Assembly: GCA_021806345.1 (NCBI GenBank)
Contig: JAJZXP010000160.1
Span: forward strand, 1-6,578
From: Thermoplasmata archaeon
GTDB lineage: Archaea > Thermoplasmatota > Thermoplasmata > Thermoplasmatales > Thermoplasmataceae
Reading direction: 5' to 3'
DNA: 6,578 nucleotides
The position numbers were made by a program, and so were the translations under genes. The notes beneath the pieces were generated by a model. That model was given only the letters and a program-made list of their open reading frames with translations. It was not told the DNA's origin and made no database searches. Below, in pieces: positions 1 through 5,232 of this stretch. Position 1 is the stretch's first letter. Each line of letters starts with the position of its first letter.

Positions 1-68
1 CTTATAAATAAGTTATTGCATTCATTGATTTTTGGTGGGATCTTGCCACATGTTAGTGCGAGATATAA

Positions 69-1946
69 TCAAAATGCATTTCCGATTTTCGCTATCTCAT
101 CAAGTGAGGAATTATTTTCCAGACCTGTCAAATCCCCAGGATTTTGCCCCAGAAATGCATCTTTTATGATCCTGCGCATTATTTTTCCATTTCTTGTTTT
201 CGGCAATTCGGAAATGCAAAAAATCCTAGCGGGCTTAAACGACTTTCCCATTGACAAAACAATTTCCTTTTCAATCTTGCTTCTTATCTCTTCACTATCC
301 TTACCCTTATAGAAAATCATTATGGATTCTCCCTTCTTTTCATCGGGTATGCCTATAGCAGCCGATTCAACTACGCCTTTTACGCTGTCTGCAATGTCTT
401 CGATTTCTCCCGGTCCTATTCTCTTCCCCGAGGTCTTTATAAGATCATCGGATCTTCCGTAGAGGAAAAAGTAACCATCATTTGTCTGCATTGCCCAGTC
501 CCCTTGCGACCAATATCCCTTAAAGGGCTGCCAGTATGACTCGATGTATCTCTCCGGGTTGTTCCAAACACTCCTAGTCATGGATGGAAGATGTTCCTTT
601 GACACAAGATGCCCAATTTTTCCATATATTTCATCTCCATTGTCATCAAGAACTGTTACTGCCATCCCCAATCCTTTGAATAGGCATTTTGGGATTAGCT
701 TGGTTACAGGAGTTGAAGCAAGAAAGCATCCGATTATATCTGTACCTCCTGAAACATTACAGATTGGAATCCTTCCTTCTCCAAACACATTAAAAGCGTA
801 CAACCAGGACTCCTCATCCCATGGTTCCCCGGTTGATGCCATAGCTGTAAGCGATTTGAATGATCTGTGAATATTGTTAAATTTCATTGTTCTCACGAAA
901 GTTGGAGAAAGTCCGAGGATTGTTACTCCATGTTGCTCGACTATGTCCCATACCTTTTCCTTCCTCGGAAAATCAACGGCACCCGGATATAGGAGGACTG
1001 TGCCCCCAAGCGCATTGGCTCCCATTATTTCCCAGGGTCCCATCATCCAACCCAGGTCTGTTATCCAAAAAAGTGTGTCCCGTTCTTTAAAGTTGAGATA
1101 ATATTTTACCTCCTTTACAATATTTATGAATGATCCCCCATGAACGTGAACTGTTCCCTTTGGCTTTCCTGTAGTTCCTGAAGTGTAGAGCATTATTGCT
1201 GGTTCTTCTGATCCGGTCAAAACTGAATTTTTATACATTCCCTTTTCTACCAGTTCATAAAAGTCAATTCCGTTATCGCTTTCATTGTGAAGAACTATGA
1301 ACTTTATACCCGGTATTCCCCTTATATTTTCAGCCAGCTTGATCTTTCTTCCCTTTCTTGAATATGATTCCATGGTGAAAATATATTCAATTCCTCCATC
1401 TTCTGCTCTCATTTTCACTGCATCTGGGCCGTATCCTGAAAACATAGGAACAGCAACGGCTCCTATCCTCATTATTGAATACATCGCAAATACTGCCTCA
1501 GGAACCATGGGCATGTAAATACCTACTCTATCCCCTCTTTTTATTCCGAGATTTATTAGGGATCCCGCGAGTCTACCCGTGACATCATCTAATTGGGAGT
1601 AAGAAATAATTCTTGTTGGTGAATCCTCGTAGACGCATTTAATTGCCGGGTTCTGGTTCCTCTTATACCTTTCTACACAGTTATAAGCTACGTTTATCTG
1701 TCCGCCAACAAACCATTTTGTGAATTCTTTTCCCTCGGATGAATCCCTGACCTTTGTATAAGGTTTTGAAAACCATATACCCATATGCCTGACTAGAAGA
1801 TCATAAAATTTTTCTATGTTTTTGTCTGAGAAATTATAAAGTTCTTCTATTGTTTCAAACCCCATGAAATCCTTTAGTGAATTGATGTTGCTCTGCCTTA
1901 CTGCCTCAGGGCTTGGAGTGAAAACTACGTTCTTATTGGAAGCCAT
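69..1946 (-). CDS. ACS-type AMP-forming acyl-CoA synthetase (acetyl-, acetoacetyl- or other short-chain acyl-CoA ligase)
   Basis: A complete 625-residue cytoplasmic enzyme of the ANL superfamily, expected to make an acyl-AMP from a carboxylate and ATP and then transfer the acyl group to CoA. The N-terminal ACS-type segment (about 1-115, with NVAYNCVERY at 85-94) precedes the AMP-binding domain. Visible motifs are the P-loop YTSGTTGKPKG at 254-264, STGEPW at 371-376, the ribose-binding D483 in SQGDW, the GRSDD hinge at 497-501, R509 in GKRIG, and the catalytic lysine K588 in PKTRNGKIMRR. Length is close to the roughly 630-660 usual for ACS. The A5 region is unusual: where acetate-specific enzymes have WWQTETG, this protein has SGGTDIIG (399-406), close to acetoacetyl-CoA synthetases and consistent with a larger acyl pocket. 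Substrate is therefore uncertain, although family membership is firm. The ATG at 1946 fits the family N-terminus and a TATA-like box about 25 nt upstream. It is transcribed divergently from hjc. Confidence 0.93.
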   Translation of the reverse strand: MASNKNVVFTPSPEAVRQSNINSLKDFMGFETIEELYNFSDKNIEKFYDLLVRHMGIWFSKPYTKVRDSSEGKEFTKWFVGGQINVAYNCVERYKRNQNPAIKCVYEDSPTRIISYSQLDDVTGRLAGSLINLGIKRGDRVGIYMPMVPEAVFAMYSIMRIGAVAVPMFSGYGPDAVKMRAEDGGIEYIFTMESYSRKGRKIKLAENIRGIPGIKFIVLHNESDNGIDFYELVEKGMYKNSVLTGSEEPAIMLYTSGTTGKPKGTVHVHGGSFINIVKEVKYYLNFKERDTLFWITDLGWMMGPWEIMGANALGGTVLLYPGAVDFPRKEKVWDIVEQHGVTILGLSPTFVRTMKFNNIHRSFKSLTAMASTGEPWDEESWLYAFNVFGEGRIPICNVSGGTDIIGCFLASTPVTKLIPKCLFKGLGMAVTVLDDNGDEIYGKIGHLVSKEHLPSMTRSVWNNPERYIESYWQPFKGYWSQGDWAMQTNDGYFFLYGRSDDLIKTSGKRIGPGEIEDIADSVKGVVESAAIGIPDEKKGESIMIFYKGKDSEEIRSKIEKEIVLSMGKSFKPARIFCISELPKTRNGKIMRRIIKDAFLGQNPGDLTGLENNSSLDEIAKIGNAF

Positions 1947-1966
1947 AATAAATAAAATAGAAATCC

Positions 1967-1976
1967 TTTATTTTAA
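1967..1976 (-). promoter_or_regulatory. TATA-like box for the acyl-CoA synthetase gene
   Basis: On the minus strand the sequence reads TTAAAATAAA, covering about -30 to -21 relative to the ATG at 1946. That is where an archaeal TATA box would lie if transcription starts at or next to the start codon (a leaderless mRNA). No convincing Shine-Dalgarno sequence lies directly before the ATG. The identification rests on composition and spacing only. The same A/T block could also act as a TATA element on the plus strand. Confidence 0.4.
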
Positions 1977-2078
1977 GGTAATTGAACTTAATTAGGAAAT
2001 GAATAGATCCAATCCGAATTCGAAAGATATACATTCAAAATGGGCAGATTTTAGTCATTTAGAGTTCTATCTCCAAAA

Positions 2079-2090
2079 ATATTTGTATAT
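2079..2090 (+). promoter_or_regulatory. TATA-like box (with possible BRE) for hjc
   Basis: ATATTTGTATAT lies at -32 to -21 from the TTG start at 2111 and directly follows an A-rich CCAAAAA stretch that could act as the TFB recognition element. The spacing predicts transcription beginning near the TTG, so hjc is probably leaderless or nearly so. This is inferred from position and sequence only. Confidence 0.4.
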
Positions 2091-2110
2091 CATTAATGTA
2101 TCCTTAGAGA

Positions 2111-2629
2111 TTGAATGGAAGTATCTATGAAAGGGAATTGGTTTCCATATTGTCGGGGAGCCAGAAGACCATTAGGAAAATATCAAAATCACTGGATTTC
2201 CTTTCAAGGGAAGCATATGAAGGTCTGATCGCAAATCCATTTTATGTAACCAGAGCGGCAGGATCGAAAGGTGCAGACCTTTTAGCACTTCGGTTCGATA
2301 TTTCAATGGTGATCGAGGTTAAGAGTTCCCAAAATTCAAAACTTACGTTTGCTTCTTCATCTGGAAAAAATCAGGAGCAGGCAGAGCGACTTGCAGAAAA
2401 ATGCCACAAGTCTGGACTATTTCTGATTTATGGGTTCAGACTTAAAGGTGGAGATGGGGAATCCTGGAGGATGTTTAAAGTTCCGGGTGAGCCACTTGGA
2501 AGGTATAGAAATCTTTACAATATTCTTCCAGAAATAGAAATGACAAGAAACGAAAATTTTATCATGAAATGGGAGAGCGGGCTTCCTCTCTCGGAACTGT
2601 TAAAATACTTAAAAGAGGTTCTGTCATAA
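2111..2629 (+). CDS. hjc: Archaeal Holliday-junction resolvase Hjc, enlarged form
   Basis: Encodes a 172-residue structure-selective endonuclease of the archaeal Hjc family, which cuts four-way DNA junctions during recombination and fork repair and acts as a dimer. The nuclease-fold residues are in order: E7 in YERE, the RAAGSKGAD block (R48 to D56), and IEVK with E69 and K71, matching the E-D-E-K metal site of Pyrococcus Hjc. SGLPLSELL near the end aligns with the family C-terminus. Compared with about 123 residues in Pyrococcus Hjc, there is roughly 25 extra residues between E7 and R48 and a smaller expansion after WRMFKV (119-124). The start is TTG: a TAG stop lies in frame at 2105-2107, and the next in-frame start would remove E7, so 2111 is the only start that keeps the active site. 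It converges on the aminotransferase gene with a 30-bp gap. Confidence 0.87.
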   Translation: MNGSIYERELVSILSGSQKTIRKISKSLDFLSREAYEGLIANPFYVTRAAGSKGADLLALRFDISMVIEVKSSQNSKLTFASSSGKNQEQAERLAEKCHKSGLFLIYGFRLKGGDGESWRMFKVPGEPLGRYRNLYNILPEIEMTRNENFIMKWESGLPLSELLKYLKEVLS

Positions 2630-2647
2630 TACTGAACATGCCTCTTT
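2612..2647 (-). terminator. Possible hairpin terminator between convergent hjc and aminotransferase genes
   Basis: AAAGAGG (2612-2618) and CCTCTTT (2641-2647) form a perfect 7-bp inverted repeat separated by 22 nt, with a few more possible inner pairs (TTC 2619-2621 with GAA 2634-2636). The structure overlaps the hjc stop codon and follows the aminotransferase stop. Read on the minus strand, the second arm runs into TTTT, so it could help end the aminotransferase transcript. The long loop and short T run make this tentative. Confidence 0.3.
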
Positions 2648-2659
2648 AAAAATCAAAAC

Positions 2660-4030
2660 TCATAAAGATTCTTTTAGTCCCTTCTGGAAGGCTTCCATCC
2701 CTTCATCAATCTGGTTGTCTGTTATTATCAGTGGGGGTATGAACCTGATTCCGCTTTCTCCTGTTCCTAGAAGGATTATTCCATTTTTAAAAGCGTTTAT
2801 CTCTATCCTGTCTCTGAGCTTAACTGCGGGATATTTTGTTTTTCTGTCCTTGACGAAATCCATAGCCTGCATTAAGCCAATACCCCTTACATCTCCAATG
2901 AAGTTGTATTTCTCCTGGATTTCATCCAACCTTTTCCTCAGGTACTTTCCTCTCTTTGCGGCATTCTCAACTGCTCTTTCATTCTTCATTGCATCAATTG
3001 TAGCCTTGCATGCTACAGATGCAAGTAGGTTTCCGCCGTATGTGTTTGAATGCAATCCTGGTTCCGGGAAATTAAGCTTTGAATCCACAACTGTTGCTCC
3101 CATTGGGAGTCCGTTTGCTATTGCCTTTGCAAGTGAAATTATCTGTGGTTCCACACCAAAATGCTCTGATGCAAAGTATTTTCCGGTTCTCCCGAATCCT
3201 GACTGCACTTCATCCATTATTATCAATATATTATTCTCGTCTGCCAGTTTCCTCAACTTTTTGTGAAAATCCATGGGTGGTACCACGTAGCCTCCTTCTC
3301 CCTGAATTGGCTCGACAACGAAGGCTGCGACGTTTTCCGGGGGCATATACATATTGAGTGTGTACCGCTCTATAAATTCTATGACTGCATTGGAAAGATC
3401 TTCTGGATGTTCATATCCATCTATGCCGAATGGATTCCTATATGGGTTTGGGAAAGGAACATGCTCAACCCCCGGCATGGTTGAATAGAAATGTTTTTTT
3501 TGAATACCCTTTGAGGCAGTCATGGAAAGAGCTCCCTGTGTTCTGCCATGAAATCCTCCAATAAATGCAATGAACTGAGCTTTTTTCGTTGCCACCTTGG
3601 CAAATTTAATCGCTGCCTCAATGCTTTCAGCTCCACTGTTTGTGAAAAATGTCTTCTTCTCAAACTTTCCTGGAACTATGGACTCGAGCGCCTTTGCGGC
3701 GTCCACCTGCTCTTGATAATAAAAATCTGTACCGGCAAAGTGCCACATTTTCCAGAGTTGTTCCTGCACTTTCTCGGTGATATATGGATGAACATGGCCC
3801 ATATTCAGAACTCCAATTCCAGCAGCGAAGTCTATAAGCACATTATCATCAACATCTTCAACGTAAACCCCTTTTGCTCTTTTGCCAGCAACCGGGTACG
3901 ACTTTGTGCTTGTGGCCAGATATTTTTCATCATTTTCCACCAGTTTCCTGGCATTTGGTCCAGGTGGTGTTATCCTTATATTTATTCTCATTTCAACTTC
4001 ATTATCCTGCTTCTGCATAGCAATCCCCAC
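2660..4030 (-). CDS. Class III PLP-dependent aminotransferase (4-aminobutyrate/ornithine type) or archaeal amino-acid racemase
   Basis: A complete 456-residue fold-type I PLP enzyme of aminotransferase class III. Visible motifs are the phosphate-cup SGAES (132-136), FHGRT with H161 and R163 (cofactor stacking region), VEPIQGEGG (239-247), the pyridine-nitrogen aspartate D273 in MDEVQSGFGRTG, the Schiff-base lysine K302 in SLAKAIANG, NTYGGN (329-334) for the partner subunit's phosphate, and R429 in GIRFIPPL, which normally holds the substrate carboxylate. GABA and ornithine aminotransferases share this layout. So does a group of archaeal proteins of about 450 residues, some shown in Pyrococcus/Thermococcus to be broad amino-acid racemases or ornithine aminotransferases, and the DFYY and NPYRNPFG segments recall that group. 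Substrate cannot be fixed here. The chosen start is GTG at 4030; ATG at 4018 or 3991 would also preserve the fold. Homologue N-termini around PPGPNARKLV do not settle it. Confidence 0.9.
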   Translation of the reverse strand: MGIAMQKQDNEVEMRINIRITPPGPNARKLVENDEKYLATSTKSYPVAGKRAKGVYVEDVDDNVLIDFAAGIGVLNMGHVHPYITEKVQEQLWKMWHFAGTDFYYQEQVDAAKALESIVPGKFEKKTFFTNSGAESIEAAIKFAKVATKKAQFIAFIGGFHGRTQGALSMTASKGIQKKHFYSTMPGVEHVPFPNPYRNPFGIDGYEHPEDLSNAVIEFIERYTLNMYMPPENVAAFVVEPIQGEGGYVVPPMDFHKKLRKLADENNILIIMDEVQSGFGRTGKYFASEHFGVEPQIISLAKAIANGLPMGATVVDSKLNFPEPGLHSNTYGGNLLASVACKATIDAMKNERAVENAAKRGKYLRKRLDEIQEKYNFIGDVRGIGLMQAMDFVKDRKTKYPAVKLRDRIEINAFKNGIILLGTGESGIRFIPPLIITDNQIDEGMEAFQKGLKESL

Positions 4031-4047
4031 GTTTATGAGCGAAATAA

Positions 4048-4057
4048 TAAATATATA
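4048..4057 (-). promoter_or_regulatory. TATA-like box for the aminotransferase gene
   Basis: On the minus strand this reads TATATATTTA, about 18-27 nt upstream of the GTG at 4030, and continues into more A/T sequence. The distance suits a leaderless transcript beginning at the GTG, or a roughly 12-nt leader if translation begins at the ATG at 4018. The identification is by sequence and spacing only. Confidence 0.42.
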
Positions 4058-4085
4058 GATTGTTGAATGAAAAACGAAGGGAGTC

Positions 4086-4098
4086 TACGAAACTCGTA
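4086..4098. repeat. 13-bp inverted repeat in the divergent region
   Basis: TACGA (4086-4090) and TCGTA (4094-4098) are a perfect 5-bp inverted repeat around AAC. It lies about 60 nt upstream of the aminotransferase start and about 150 nt upstream of the iron-transporter start. It could be a protein-binding site, but an inverted repeat this short can arise by chance. Confidence 0.25.
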
Positions 4099-4101
4099 AT
4101 A

Positions 4102-4118
4102 AGAATTGAGGGTATAAT
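4102..4118 (+). repeat. Upstream copy of a 17-nt direct repeat (second copy at 4222-4242)
   Basis: AGAATTG followed directly by AGGGTATAAT. All 17 bases recur in the same order at 4222-4242, where four bases (CCTT) split the two blocks and the second block runs into the ATG of the ferritin-VIT1 gene. The first copy also contains the small inverted repeat AGAATT (4102-4107) and AATTCT (4116-4121). It may be a duplicated operator or a relic of promoter duplication. Confidence 0.6.
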
Positions 4119-4126
4119 TCTCTCAG

Positions 4127-4150
4127 TTTTAATTGTTTTTTTAATTGTTT
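4127..4150 (+). repeat. Perfect 12-bp tandem duplication
   Basis: TTTTAATTGTTT occurs twice back to back, at 4127-4138 and 4139-4150, with no mismatch. It sits in the middle of the divergent region between the aminotransferase and ferritin-VIT1 genes. Replication slippage in A/T-rich DNA is the simplest origin. It might also affect spacing or bending between upstream elements and the core promoter. Confidence 0.7.
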
Positions 4151-4174
4151 GATTTGCTGGAGTTTTAAATTTTG

Positions 4175-4188
4175 TAAGGATTTCCTTA
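4175..4188. promoter_or_regulatory. 14-bp palindrome upstream of the ferritin-VIT1 promoter, candidate operator
   Basis: TAAGGA (4175-4180) and TCCTTA (4183-4188) are perfect 6-bp arms around TT. The site is 53-66 nt upstream of the ATG at 4241 and just upstream of the proposed TATA box, where an archaeal activator or repressor could act. The half-site CCTTA recurs next to the start codon in GCCTTAGGG (4228-4236). A DtxR/IdeR-type metal regulator would suit an iron-transport gene, but the match to such operators is loose and the link is inferred. Confidence 0.35.
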
Positions 4189-4212
4189 TTTCATCTTACA
4201 TTAAGAATAAAA

Positions 4213-4220
4213 TTATTAAA
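4213..4220 (+). promoter_or_regulatory. TATA-like box for the ferritin-VIT1 gene
   Basis: TTATTAAA at -28 to -21 from the ATG at 4241, inside the A/T stretch 4206-4220, fits a leaderless archaeal promoter. A short AGGG at 4233-4236 could serve as a weak Shine-Dalgarno if a leader exists, but it also belongs to the direct repeat. The identification is by spacing and composition only. Confidence 0.4.
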
Positions 4221-4221
4221 C

Positions 4222-4242
4222 AGAATTGCCTTAGGGTATAAT
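4222..4242 (+). repeat. Start-proximal copy of the 17-nt direct repeat, interrupted by CCTT
   Basis: AGAATTG (4222-4228), CCTT (4229-4232), then AGGGTATAAT (4233-4242), whose last two bases are the A and T of the start codon. Compared with the copy 120 bp upstream, only the four-base insertion differs. The insertion creates CCTTAGG, a small odd-centred palindrome. The segment lies between the proposed TATA box and the start, where a bound repressor would block transcription initiation. Confidence 0.6.
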
Positions 4243-5230
4243 GGTCAACTCAGACTCCATGTTAATAAAGGACTTCTATCAAGATGAAATAACAGATAAG
4301 GAATTCTATACTAGGCTGAGTTACAGATCAAAAAATAATTCATTTAAGGATAAACTGTTATTCCTTGCATCTGTTGAAGACACTCACTCAAAATTTTGGA
4401 AAAGAAGAATGGAAAGGGCTGGAACATCCTCAGAAAAGATAAGACCGAAAAAATTAAGAATTTCCATGCTTCTTTTTTTGACACGGATTATTGGCAAGAG
4501 TCTTACAATAAACTTGCTGGAAAGAGGGGAAGTTGAAAGTATCAGGAAATACAGAGATTATCTTGAAGTAATACAGGAAACCGATGAGCAGGAAAAACTC
4601 AAAAAGATAATAGAAGATGAGATCAGCCACGAAAGTGTGTTTAATGAAATGAGCCCTGACAGAGATTCATATCTTGACAAAATACAGGCATTCATATACG
4701 GCATGAGCGATGGTCTTGTGGAGGTTGTGGCAGCAATGGCAGGCTTAACTGCTATAATCAGCAACAATTTCATAATTGCAATGAGCGGTATGGTGATAGG
4801 AGTGGGCGGGACTATCAGCATGACTCTCGGAGCATATCTTTCAAAATCATCTGAGACAGAGTTCAGAGTGGGAAATATGAGAAGACTTAACCTGCTCAGG
4901 AACGAATCAGAAACGAAACTTCAGGGAAAAATAGAAAAAGAACAAAAAAGATCTTCTGAATCCGCACTCACCACTGGGATTTCCTATATTTCTGGGGCAG
5001 CCTTTCCCATAATCCCATTTCTGTTTCCTTTGGGACTGATGTCACTCATAATTGCAGTTATACTGGTTGCTACCGTACAGGCAATAAGTAATGCCATCAT
5101 TGCAATAGCTCTGAATATATCAATCCTGAAATCTGCATTGAGGGCATCCATGTTATCACTCGGAGCAGCTGCAATAACTTATGCAATAGGATTCATTTTC
5201 CATTTCTATTTTCATATCTACATTGGATGA
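4241..5230 (+). CDS. Ferritin-like/VIT1 (CCC1 family) fusion, probable membrane iron(II) exporter
   Basis: A 329-residue two-part protein. Residues about 7-135 form a ferritin/rubrerythrin-like four-helix domain with candidate di-iron ligands: E16 or E21 in helix 1, E46 and H49 (ExxH), E97, then E127 and H130 (ExxH). Residues about 148-328 are a VIT1/CCC1 transporter with about five membrane segments (157-175, 178-200, 245-265, 267-295, 303-327). The family signatures GMSDGLVEV (154-162, with D157) and GGTISMTLGAYLS (189-201) are present, and an acidic loop (E205, E207, E222, E224, E232, E234) lies between TM2 and TM3 where VIT1 binds metal. The same domain order is known in the bacterial membrane-bound ferritin MbfA, an iron exporter, so iron sensing or oxidation coupled to efflux is the best inference. 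That role would suit an acidophile facing high Fe(II). The ATG at 4241 is well placed relative to the TATA-like box; an ATG at 4259 is an alternative. Confidence 0.88.
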   Translation: MVNSDSMLIKDFYQDEITDKEFYTRLSYRSKNNSFKDKLLFLASVEDTHSKFWKRRMERAGTSSEKIRPKKLRISMLLFLTRIIGKSLTINLLERGEVESIRKYRDYLEVIQETDEQEKLKKIIEDEISHESVFNEMSPDRDSYLDKIQAFIYGMSDGLVEVVAAMAGLTAIISNNFIIAMSGMVIGVGGTISMTLGAYLSKSSETEFRVGNMRRLNLLRNESETKLQGKIEKEQKRSSESALTTGISYISGAAFPIIPFLFPLGLMSLIIAVILVATVQAISNAIIAIALNISILKSALRASMLSLGAAAITYAIGFIFHFYFHIYIG

Positions 5231-5232
5231 AA

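Noticed and set aside
1..12. CTTAT-AA-ATAAG palindrome at the left edge
   Set aside because: It is a short A/T-rich inverted repeat at the window boundary. It could be a TATA element of a gene outside the window, but its context is not visible.
26..55. Possible terminator after the acyl-CoA synthetase stop (GTGG/CCAC arms)
   Set aside because: There are only four base pairs around a 7-nt loop and no following T run on the minus strand, too weak to call.
16..312. 98-codon plus-strand open frame over the end of the acyl-CoA synthetase gene
   Set aside because: It lies antisense to the conserved C-terminal domain that carries catalytic K588, shows no recognisable domain, and looks like a shadow frame.
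2715..3266. 183-codon plus-strand open frame inside the aminotransferase gene
   Set aside because: It is fully antisense to a well-conserved PLP enzyme. Its hydrophobic look comes from the complementary codons, and it has no start-site signals.
3548..4066. 172-codon plus-strand open frame opposite the aminotransferase N-terminus
   Set aside because: It is antisense to the conserved SGAES and FHGRT regions, has a cysteine-rich random-looking sequence, and would run through the aminotransferase promoter.
4558..4821. 87-codon minus-strand open frame inside the ferritin-VIT1 gene
   Set aside because: It is antisense to the first VIT1 membrane segments, and its apparent hydrophobicity mirrors the real transmembrane codons.
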